A DNA stretch of 64,000 bases from Paenibacillus sp. FSL R5-0766 (GTDB taxonomy: Bacteria > Bacillota > Bacilli > Paenibacillales > Paenibacillaceae): positions 4,836,001-4,900,000 of the forward strand of contig NZ_CP150227.1 of assembly GCF_037971845.1 (NCBI RefSeq), written 5' to 3'. Shown here one piece after another: positions 18,824 through 25,498 of this stretch (within the stretch, counting starts at the first letter, position 1; every line of letters begins with the position of its first letter). A program made the translations under genes and the position numbers. Below the pieces are notes generated by a model. The model saw only the letters and a list, made by a program, of their open reading frames with translations. It was not told the origin of the DNA and made no database searches.

Positions 18824-20185
18824 TTACACCGGTAATGCTTGCTGAACAACAATCCGGGTACCTTCCGCTTTAATCACAATAATCGGGGTGTCAACCGGAA
18901 TGAAATCACCATCTGCCACAACATCAATTCGTTCTCCTTCAAACATCGCTGTTCCAGAAGGTCGAAGCGGTGTGAGACTAATGCCTTGCAGTCCAATCAA
19001 CTCTTTACGCTCTGTAGCGGATGAGTATCCACGCTCAGCTGACATACTGTCACTCAGTATGAATCTATTCCATATCCCTCGATCTTTAAACAGTACTGCG
19101 ATAATCGCAATCACTACCAATGCTGCTCCGAAAGCGATACCCAAGGAAACGAATGCATCACTCGTATCATAAGCAGCCCTCACAACACCTGCAACAAGCG
19201 CAATTGATCCCAGAATACCCAAGATACCCATACTTGGTATGAACATCTCCAGAATCATCAAGATGAGTCCAACAGTGAACAACACCCACGTCTCTGCTCC
19301 TGCAAAACCGGCAACGTAATTTCCTGAGAAATACAGGACAAAACATACAATACCGACAATACCAGGTACTCCGAACCCAGGAACGATCAATTCAATGGCC
19401 ACACCTGCGATTCCGAGGAACAACAATATGGTCATGACAACCGGATTGGTAAGAAAGGATGAGATGTTCTCTGCTGTCGTCCGTTCTACCTTAAATACGT
19501 CATCCTGACTGTAACCTGCCCAAGCTGCCGCTTCTTCCGGTGTGTTGCTAATGTGGTCGGCATAACCAACTTTCAGCGCTTCTTCAGCCGAGAGAGCAAT
19601 AATTTCACCTTTTTGCTTGGTTTTATTGATCTCTGGCATTTCAACAACGATGTTAACATCCGTCATTCCAGCTGCAATCTTGCCATCACGACCACTGATT
19701 TCTGCCGCTCCCTGCATTTTGCTTTTCCAGAATGCAACAAGCTTTGGATCATCAACATGTTTACCCGTACTGTCCACCATTGCTGCCGCACCAATCATAC
19801 TGCCTGGTGACATTACGATCTTATCTGCATTCAGAGCCAGAAAACTCCCGGCTGAAGCAGCATCTCCACGAACAAATGCAACAGTCTCAATCGGACTGTC
19901 CTTGATCAGGATACCCAATGCTTCTGCAGTGTCGACACGGCCTCCCGGCGTATTGATATCAAGAACGATCAGGCCAGCATTCATCTCTTCTGCTTGCTTG
20001 AACCCGCGTTCCATGAACTTGCCAAGTCCCTGCTCGATTGGTTTATCAACCGGAATAATATATACGGCACCACTCTTCTCAGCTGCATGCGCTGACGGTG
20101 ATCCAATCCAGACAGGAAGCAACAGCGTCAGCAGCATTAAGAGCATCAATGGCCCCGTAAGCTTCTTCCGGCGCTTTCCCTTCAC
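18824..20185 (-). CDS. yqeZ: NfeD family membrane-bound serine protease YqeZ
   Basis: A 453-residue long-form NfeD protein. An N-terminal signal peptide ends near SPSAHA-A35. A ClpP/SppA-class protease domain follows, with NTPGGRVDTAE near residue 80 and the likely nucleophile S111 in DAASAGSF. Then come several membrane helices (about 250-375) and a C-terminal OB-fold NfeD domain (GTAMFEGERIDVVADG). The start is GTG at 20185, with AAGGGGGG six bases upstream. In B. subtilis yqeZ-yqfA-yqfB is a SigW operon induced by envelope stress, and the same type of promoter is found here. Confidence 0.95.
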   Translation of the reverse strand: MKGKRRKKLTGPLMLLMLLTLLLPVWIGSPSAHAAEKSGAVYIIPVDKPIEQGLGKFMERGFKQAEEMNAGLIVLDINTPGGRVDTAEALGILIKDSPIETVAFVRGDAASAGSFLALNADKIVMSPGSMIGAAAMVDSTGKHVDDPKLVAFWKSKMQGAAEISGRDGKIAAGMTDVNIVVEMPEINKTKQKGEIIALSAEEALKVGYADHISNTPEEAAAWAGYSQDDVFKVERTTAENISSFLTNPVVMTILLFLGIAGVAIELIVPGFGVPGIVGIVCFVLYFSGNYVAGFAGAETWVLFTVGLILMILEMFIPSMGILGILGSIALVAGVVRAAYDTSDAFVSLGIAFGAALVVIAIIAVLFKDRGIWNRFILSDSMSAERGYSSATERKELIGLQGISLTPLRPSGTAMFEGERIDVVADGDFIPVDTPIIVIKAEGTRIVVQQALPV

Positions 20186-20237
20186 AATAGTCCCCCCTTT
20201 TCCATTAATGTTATACTGTCCAGCTTATGGTATTTAT

Positions 20238-20263
20238 TACGTGCAATGCAACATTTCGTTTCA
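20238..20263 (-). promoter_or_regulatory. SigW-type ECF promoter of yqeZ-floA operon
   Basis: On the minus strand TGAAAC (20258-20263), exactly 16 bases, CGTA (20238-20241): a perfect match to the known SigW promoter consensus. Transcription would start about 45 bases before the yqeZ GTG. Confidence 0.85.
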
Positions 20264-20385
20264 AAATCTTAAAATTATATTTGAAAACCCGATCAATTGC
20301 AAGAATAAAAAAACCATAATAATATATATTAACCATTAAAAAGGAATTTTGTCATCCCAAGGACATCATGCTTTCTGATAAATGG

Positions 20386-20419
20386 AAAAAACACCTCCTG
20401 ACAAGTCAGAAGGTGTTTA
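20386..20419 (-). terminator. Terminator after yqeY
   Basis: Minus-strand stem AACACCTTCTGA/TCAGGAGGTGTT with a 5-base loop followed by TTTTTTCC. It separates rpsU-yqeY from the downstream yqeZ operon. Confidence 0.9.
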
Positions 20420-20429
20420 TTGATTTGCT

Positions 20430-20873
20430 TTATTGCAGAAATTGTTGAACTGCTTGATTTACCAGTTTGCCGTCCGCTTTGCCTTTAACTTTCGGCATAA
20501 GGGCCGCCATGACTTTCCCCATCTCGGCTTTCGAAGAAGCACCGGTTTCCTGGATGGTCTGCTGTACAATAACTTTAATTTCTTCTTCGGTAAGCTGTGT
20601 GGGAAGGTACTGGATGAGTACTTCAATTTCCGCTTTTGCATTTGCCGCGAGATCTTCACGGCCCGCTTTGTCAAATTCTTGGAGGGCATCTTTGCGCTGT
20701 TTGATTTCACGACTCAGGATATCAAGCACTTCGTTGTCATCCAAATCTCTTTTCAAATCTATTTCAAGATTCTTGATCGTCGAACGAATCAACCGAATGT
20801 TGGAGAGTCTGAACTTGTCCTTACTCTTCATCGCTTGCTTCATATCTTCGTTCAATCGTTCGCTAAGATTCAT
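20430..20873 (-). CDS. yqeY: GatB/YqeY domain protein
   Basis: A 147-residue all-helical protein of the YqeY family, related to the C-terminal tRNA-binding domain of GatB. The sequence MNLSERLNEDMKQAMKSKDK and the C-terminal KGKADGKLVNQAVQQFLQ are typical; the length matches B. subtilis YqeY (148). A direct function has not been demonstrated, but it is thought to bind tRNA. It lies 15 bases after rpsU and is followed by a terminator, so rpsU-yqeY is a two-gene transcript. Confidence 0.95.
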   Translation of the reverse strand: MNLSERLNEDMKQAMKSKDKFRLSNIRLIRSTIKNLEIDLKRDLDDNEVLDILSREIKQRKDALQEFDKAGREDLAANAKAEIEVLIQYLPTQLTEEEIKVIVQQTIQETGASSKAEMGKVMAALMPKVKGKADGKLVNQAVQQFLQ

Positions 20874-20888
20874 GTAGTTAAAATCCTC

Positions 20889-21062
20889 CTAAAACTTTCT
20901 CTTACGAGCAGCCTCGGACTTTTTCTTGCGCTTTACGCTTGGCTTCTCATAATGCTTACGTTTCTTCACCTCAGCCAATACGCCATCTTTAGCGATGGAG
21001 CGTTTAAAACGACGAAGTGCAGCATCAATAGTCTCGTTTTTGCGAACTTTAGTTTCAGACAC
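20889..21062 (-). CDS. rpsU: 30S ribosomal protein S21
   Basis: A 57-residue, very basic small-subunit protein ([19 protein letters not shown]... ending in [12 protein letters not shown]). The frame extends to 21116, but GTG 21062 is preceded by GGAGGGAGG and gives exactly the normal family length, so it is the start. S21 helps the 30S subunit to pair with mRNA. It leads the rpsU-yqeY transcript. Confidence 0.97.
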   Translation of the reverse strand: MSETKVRKNETIDAALRRFKRSIAKDGVLAEVKKRKHYEKPSVKRKKKSEAARKRKF

Positions 21063-21121
21063 CAGTTTTCCCTCCCTCCGACCAGACCGTCCAAGAGCAA
21101 TAACACGGTTCATCATCTTAC

Positions 21122-21151
21122 ATTATAGGCGAAAGATAATAAAGGTGTCAA
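21122..21151 (-). promoter_or_regulatory. Consensus SigA promoter of rpsU
   Basis: Minus strand TTGACA (21146-21151), 18-base spacer, TATAAT (21122-21127): both hexamers are perfect. The 5' leader would be about 50 bases. Confidence 0.85.
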
Positions 21152-21294
21152 CCTCAATGTAATGATCACTTATTTGAATCCATTTTATAACTCAAAGGTA
21201 TTATGAAATGAATTCATTATATAAGCATTTGGTCACACATTCGTGGATTTAATGCATATGACTAAATCCTCAATATTAGTACCCATTAGCTCGT

Positions 21295-21654
21295 TTATTT
21301 GTGAGAATCGGACAGACTTGTCAACACGCCAAGTCTCGTACCACCCAACAAATGGTAATGCAGATGATGAACGGTTTGTTCTCCATCCTTACCACAATTG
21401 TTGATTAAGCGATATCCTGTTTCCTCCACGCCAAGACGCTTCGCCGCTTCTTGAGCAGCCAGATGAATCTCGCCGATCAATGGCAGATCTTCTGCAGTAA
21501 CTTCATTCATGGAAGCAATATGTTTCTTCGGAATGACAAGAACATGTGTCGGTGCAGCGGGCTGGATGTCATGAAAAACGATAACATGGTCATTCTCCAG
21601 TACTTTATTGGAGGGAATGCTGCCCTCTACAATTTTGCAAAATAAGCAATCCAT
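21295..21654 (-). CDS. Histidine triad (HIT/HinT) family nucleotide hydrolase
   Basis: A 119-residue HIT protein of the HinT branch, which hydrolyses AMP conjugates such as AMP-lysine or phosphoramidates. The catalytic triad motif H97-L-H99-Y-H101-LLGG is intact, and the N-terminal C3-x2-C6 pair is of the zinc-binding type seen in many homologues. AAGGAGG precedes the ATG. It is divergently oriented from mccA, leaving about 230 bases for two promoters. Confidence 0.93.
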   Translation of the reverse strand: MDCLFCKIVEGSIPSNKVLENDHVIVFHDIQPAAPTHVLVIPKKHIASMNEVTAEDLPLIGEIHLAAQEAAKRLGVEETGYRLINNCGKDGEQTVHHLHYHLLGGTRLGVLTSLSDSHK

Positions 21655-21886
21655 AGTTCATACCCTCCTTTGTATTCCAGTGTATGTATTCCCTTCTATC
21701 ATACTAGAAGTAAAAACCCACGTCCAATCTCTAGACACACAACCAGGCAATCTACGTCAACTCTCCGAACACTATACGACATTGGATATATACCACGCCA
21801 TTACATTGAAATATGGTTTTATCACGCACTTTTTCCAATTAAACAAATATGTATGGTTAATGACACTCAAAAGGAGATTGGTTAAT

Positions 21887-22810
21887 TTGACCGTTTATCA
21901 ACATGTACAGGAACTTATCGGTAATACGCCACTGCTTGAATTAACTCGTTATCCATTACCGGAAGGAATCCGCCTGTTCGCCAAACTGGAATTCATGAAT
22001 CCTGGAGGAAGTGTGAAGGACAGGATTGGCAAGTTTTTATTGGAGAAGGCCTTGGCACGAGGAGATGTTAAGCCAGGTGGAACGGTGATCGAAGCTACCG
22101 CAGGCAACACAGGCATTGGTCTTGCAATGGCGGCTGTAGGCCTTAATTTAAAGGTCATTTTCACGGTACCTCAGAAGTTCAGCGTTGAGAAGCAGCAGTT
22201 GATGAAAGCCCTTGGTGCTACGGTCGTCAACACACCCACATCTGAAGGAATCACTGGTGCCATACGCAAGGCGGAATCACTGGCGAAAGAAATACCGGGT
22301 TCCTATATTCCAGGTCAGTTCTCCAATGCGGATAACCCACTCGCACATTATGAACATCTGGGCCCTGAGATTTGGCGTGATCTGAACGGGCAGGTGGATG
22401 TATATGTCGCCGGAGCCGGGTCTGGCGGAACTTTCATGGGAGTATCTCGCTATTTGAAGGAGCAAAACCCGTTAATTAAAACTTGTATCGTAGAACCCGA
22501 AGGTTCGATTCTGGCAGGAGGTCCATCGGGACCACATCGTACAGAAGGAATAGGGGTCGAAACATTATCTTCTTTTATGGATGTGAGTTACTTTGATGCC
22601 ATTCATACGATCTCAGATGAAGATGCCTTTGAGCGGGTCAAGGATCTGGCCTTGTTGGAAGGCTTACTGGTAGGAAGTTCCTCAGGTGCAGCTATGCAAG
22701 CCGCATTAAACGAAGCTGTTCACGCAGCTCCCGGAAGTAACATCGTTGTTATTTTCCCGGATAGCAGCGAACGGTATTTAAGCCAAAATATCTATAATGG
22801 AGGACAATGA
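21887..22810 (+). CDS. mccA: O-acetylserine-dependent cystathionine beta-synthase MccA
   Basis: A 307-residue PLP enzyme of the cysteine synthase fold that joins homocysteine to O-acetylserine to make cystathionine, the first step of converting methionine sulfur to cysteine. The PLP lysine is K44 in GGSVKDR; the phosphate-binding GSGGT loop and the AGNTGIGLA motif are present. The start is a TTG (21887) with AAGGAG ten bases before it; this gives exactly the length of B. subtilis MccA. The open frame continues upstream into the hit leader but has no family similarity there. The next gene is mccB, whose start lies 1 base after this stop. Confidence 0.93.
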   Translation: MTVYQHVQELIGNTPLLELTRYPLPEGIRLFAKLEFMNPGGSVKDRIGKFLLEKALARGDVKPGGTVIEATAGNTGIGLAMAAVGLNLKVIFTVPQKFSVEKQQLMKALGATVVNTPTSEGITGAIRKAESLAKEIPGSYIPGQFSNADNPLAHYEHLGPEIWRDLNGQVDVYVAGAGSGGTFMGVSRYLKEQNPLIKTCIVEPEGSILAGGPSGPHRTEGIGVETLSSFMDVSYFDAIHTISDEDAFERVKDLALLEGLLVGSSSGAAMQAALNEAVHAAPGSNIVVIFPDSSERYLSQNIYNGGQ

Positions 22811-22811
22811 A

Positions 22812-23945
22812 ATGAGACCAAAAACCAAGCTGATTCATGCAGGTATTGTTGGTGATCCACACACTGGAGCAGTGAGTGTACCGATCTATCAAGTGAGCAC
22901 GTATGAGCAAGAATCGGTTGGCGTACACAAAGGATACGAGTATTCACGTACAGGCAACCCTACCCGTCATGCGTTGGAAGAAGTCATTAAAGAGCTGGAG
23001 GATGGCGTTCGAGGGTTTGCTTTTAGTTCGGGCATGGCTGCAATTCACGCTGTACTGTCTCTGTTGAAAACTGGAGATCACGTCATTCTGACGGATGATG
23101 TATACGGCGGGACTTATCGCATTTTCACCAAGGTGCTGAATCGTCTGGGGATCGAATCTACCTTCGTAGATACTACCTCACCACAAGCACTGGAAAAGGC
23201 TTTGCAATCCAATACAAAGGCCATCTATGTAGAAACACCTACCAATCCGTTACTCAAGGTCACCGATATTACTGCTGTAGCGAAATGGTCAAAACAACAT
23301 GAATTGATGTTCATCGTGGATAACACGTTTAGTACGCCTTATTGGCAAACCCCGCTGGCTCTGGGAGCGGATATTGTACTACATTCTGCAACGAAATATA
23401 TCGGCGGTCATAGCGATGTCGTGGCAGGACTTGCGGTTGTCAACAGCGAGCAACTTGGTGAAGATCTGCATTTTATTCAAAATGCAATTGGCGCAGTCCT
23501 GGGACCCATGGATTCCTGGTTGTTAATGCGTGGCCTTAAAACATTGGGATTGCGGATGGAAGCGCAAGAACGCAATACAGAGCAGCTTGTGGCATTTTTG
23601 AATCAACATCCAACAGTGAGCAAAGTCTATTATCCCGGGTTGCCCGACCATCCACAGCACAAGCTCGCTTCCACACAAGCGAGAGGATATGGCGGTATGG
23701 TTTCCTTTGATGTAGGCAGTGCTGAAAAAGTAGATGACGTGTTAAGCAAAGTCCGTTATTTCACATTGGCTGAAAGTCTGGGCGCGGTGGAAAGTTTAAT
23801 TTCTGTACCTGCCCGAATGACACATGCTTCCATTCCCTATGAACGTCGGCAAGAATTGGGGATCACGGATGGTTTGATTCGTATCTCCGTTGGGATCGAG
23901 GATGTTGAGGATTTACTTGAGGATTTGAAATCTGCATTAAGTTGA
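22812..23945 (+). CDS. mccB: Cystathionine gamma-lyase / homocysteine gamma-lyase MccB
   Basis: A 377-residue PLP enzyme of the Cys/Met metabolism family that cleaves cystathionine to cysteine, 2-oxobutyrate and ammonia. Signature stretches: VSVPIYQVST near residue 21, YEYSRTGNPT (43-52), and the PLP lysine K195 in HSATKYIGGHSD. The second in-frame ATG (22812) is chosen: GGAGG lies 8 bases upstream and the first five residues of the longer frame overlap the mccA end. Together with mccA it forms the reverse transsulfuration pathway; in B. subtilis these genes are repressed by CymR, but no convincing CymR site was found here. Confidence 0.95.
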   Translation: MRPKTKLIHAGIVGDPHTGAVSVPIYQVSTYEQESVGVHKGYEYSRTGNPTRHALEEVIKELEDGVRGFAFSSGMAAIHAVLSLLKTGDHVILTDDVYGGTYRIFTKVLNRLGIESTFVDTTSPQALEKALQSNTKAIYVETPTNPLLKVTDITAVAKWSKQHELMFIVDNTFSTPYWQTPLALGADIVLHSATKYIGGHSDVVAGLAVVNSEQLGEDLHFIQNAIGAVLGPMDSWLLMRGLKTLGLRMEAQERNTEQLVAFLNQHPTVSKVYYPGLPDHPQHKLASTQARGYGGMVSFDVGSAEKVDDVLSKVRYFTLAESLGAVESLISVPARMTHASIPYERRQELGITDGLIRISVGIEDVEDLLEDLKSALS

Positions 23946-24465
23946 GGGTATTTTGAAGTCCATGCTGGCGATCTTGGAGAAGGAGTAGTGGACGATGGAC
24001 GATTTCCCAAGAAACACAGGACGTCTCATTTGATGTTCAGGCCACATTTGAAATTATAAGGAACATCAGGCACGTTATTTACCAAAACAACCTCAAAAAA
24101 ATGCTGAAAGCAGCTGTTTGTTCGGTTATAACGTGTATCAGATTCCTTAAAATTCTGAGGGCGCTTCAAAGCCTTGAATAAGATGCCTCAGATTCGTCAG
24201 CACTCACACATCATCCTTTGCTCCTCCAATCCTGGGCAAGAGAACAACATCGATTCCACCCGAAGCGAAGCTTTTGATCGGAAATGAGAATTAAAGCTTT
24301 CCGGTTTCTTGATCGTTTGCTCGCACATAGGCAAGTTCTCGCATATTCAGGATGCAGTACACCGATTGCTGCTACGGACACGTTAAGGCCAGGTTCTGAT
24401 TTCAGCAGGTTTAAATACAAGTTATGTGCTATCCGTTCATCTTCGATCTTACACTAATCAGGTTC
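23946..24465. other. 520-base stretch without a recognisable gene
   Basis: No convincing coding sequence. Short open stretches exist on both strands (for example a minus-strand reading MYLNLLKSEPGLNVSVAAIG at 24211-24420, and a plus-strand frame ending near 24181), but none has a ribosome site plus family features. It may be the remains of a lost gene between mccB and its terminator. Confidence 0.5.
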
Positions 24466-24520
24466 AAAAAAAGGTCATGCCTTACAGAAGTTCGCTTCTG
24501 CCCAGGCATGACCTTTTTGG
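24466..24520. terminator. Strong bidirectional terminator
   Basis: Long perfect-looking hairpin: outer arms AAAAAGGTCATGCC (24469-24482) and GGCATGACCTTTTT (24505-24518), inner arms CAGAAG/CTTCTG closed by a TTCG tetraloop. It has T runs in both directions, serving mccAB (plus) and the gene at 24728 (minus). The 200 bases from 24521 to 24727 hold nothing else recognisable. Confidence 0.9.
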
Positions 24521-24727
24521 ATATTCGGTATGTTGCCAGTTGTATTGCAATGACTATGGCGATACATCAGGCTGAGACTCTGTATGTGATAAGACCTCTG
24601 TATTTCATTCTGTACGGTACCATGAATGAAACATCCATCCTCAGCTTGTTATTTTCAAGATTTTCATAGGATGCCCATAGGGTACATAAGAATGTGTCAC
24701 TTGCAGTTATGACTGTTTTTTCTAATT

Positions 24728-25072
24728 TCAATAGTACGGTAAAAGGGTTAACGCTGTAAGCGCAAATAACGGGAGCACCAGTCGGTTAAAACGTCTACGG
24801 CCATAACCATAATATGGATAAGGAGTAGGGTAACCGTATCCTGGGTAAAATCCGCGAGTATGACCTATTGGATAGTTTGCTCCCGGCATTGCATTTGGAG
24901 CCCAGTTCGCATGATTCACCATGGCTTCCGGTCCAACGGGAACAGCCAGATAGATCATTTCGTCATCCACATTTTCCATAATGCCATCGTAGTGCATACC
25001 GTCATTCATCTGTACACATACATAACGGTGCATGTGTTCCTTGCATATTTTCTTCGCTTCCACTTTTTCCAC
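24728..25072 (-). CDS. Small Sm-like protein with Gly/Tyr/Pro-rich tail, unknown function
   Basis: A 114-residue protein with no named family that I recognise. The N-terminal half (HRYVCVQMNDGMHYDGIMEN, then VDDEMIYLAVP) has the G-x-hydrophobic pattern of a small Sm-like beta barrel. The second half is rich in G, Y and P (GYGYPTPYPYYGYGRRRF) and ends in a hydrophobic stretch (LVLPLFALTALTLLPYY) that could be a membrane anchor. The start is GTG with GGGAGG nine bases upstream. Similar small proteins in Bacillales tend to be spore-associated, but here that is only a guess. It is preceded by a structured RNA candidate. Confidence 0.7.
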   Translation of the reverse strand: MEKVEAKKICKEHMHRYVCVQMNDGMHYDGIMENVDDEMIYLAVPVGPEAMVNHANWAPNAMPGANYPIGHTRGFYPGYGYPTPYPYYGYGRRRFNRLVLPLFALTALTLLPYY

Positions 25073-25154
25073 TTGCCAACGCCTCCCTGATTCTGCTCTT
25101 GATCACCTTTTCATGGTATTCAGAACTGGGCGAATTGACACTACTGACGAGAAA

Positions 25155-25272
25155 ACAGAAAAAAGAAGCACCCCGTGAGCGGCTTCCTTGGAAGGCTGCT
25201 GCGCGGACATCTATTCAGGAAACGTCCTGATCAGATGTCCGCCGGGGTACTTAAATAAAGTTTGTCGGCTTA
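25155..25272 (-). ncRNA. Candidate structured small RNA with own promoter and terminator
   Basis: Minus-strand transcript of about 115 bases that could fold into three stems: an outer stem AAGTACCCCG/CGGGGTGCTT (25243-25252 with 25166-25175) enclosing one long stem GCGGACATCT/AGATGTCCGC (25233-25242 with 25203-25212, inner TCAGGA/TCCTGA) and one CTTCC/GGAAG stem (25183-25194). The outer stem is followed by CTTTTTTCTG, a terminator-like tail. An extended -10 promoter TGTTATACT lies at 25279-25287. No Rfam family is recognised. It may alternatively be only an unusual terminator for sbcC. Confidence 0.45.
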
Positions 25273-25278
25273 ACTGTA

Positions 25279-25287
25279 GTATAACAG
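25279..25287 (-). promoter_or_regulatory. Extended -10 promoter element before the RNA candidate
   Basis: Minus-strand TG-T-TATACT (the TATACT hexamer is the complement of 25279-25284). No good -35 hexamer is seen at 17 bases, as expected for extended -10 promoters. The inferred start is near 25272. Confidence 0.45.
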
Positions 25288-25390
25288 CGGGATGAACCTG
25301 TATCTGTGATGTAACTCACTCCGCTATATTGTAAAAGCAAGAAAAGAAATATTTTTACAATAATAACATTCCGTAATAGTGCGTGTTTAA

Positions 25391-25434
25391 TAGGCACCAT
25401 TCGTAATCAAAAGCGGACTTTTTGAACAACCTCT
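25391..25434. repeat. Remnant end of the MITE-like element
   Basis: The stretch TCGTAATCAAAAGCGGACTT and the following TTTGAACAACCTCT match the left end of the element at 11940-12120 (reverse complement) at 33 of 34 positions; TAGGCA a little further in also matches. The rest of the element is not recognisable, so this is a truncated or decayed copy just downstream of sbcC. Confidence 0.7.
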
Positions 25435-25498
25435 ATTATTCATTTTGCTTGGACTATTAGAGGCGCTTCTATGATCTATATTGCTTACACATTGCCCT

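Noticed and set aside
21608..21886. 93-residue N-terminal extension of mccA
   Set aside because: It reads back across the start of the hit gene on the other strand, lacks similarity to the enzyme, and TTG 21887 has a proper ribosome site giving the normal length.
24211..24420. 69-residue minus-strand frame in the gap after mccB
   Set aside because: No ribosome site and no family pattern; kept only as a possible gene remnant.
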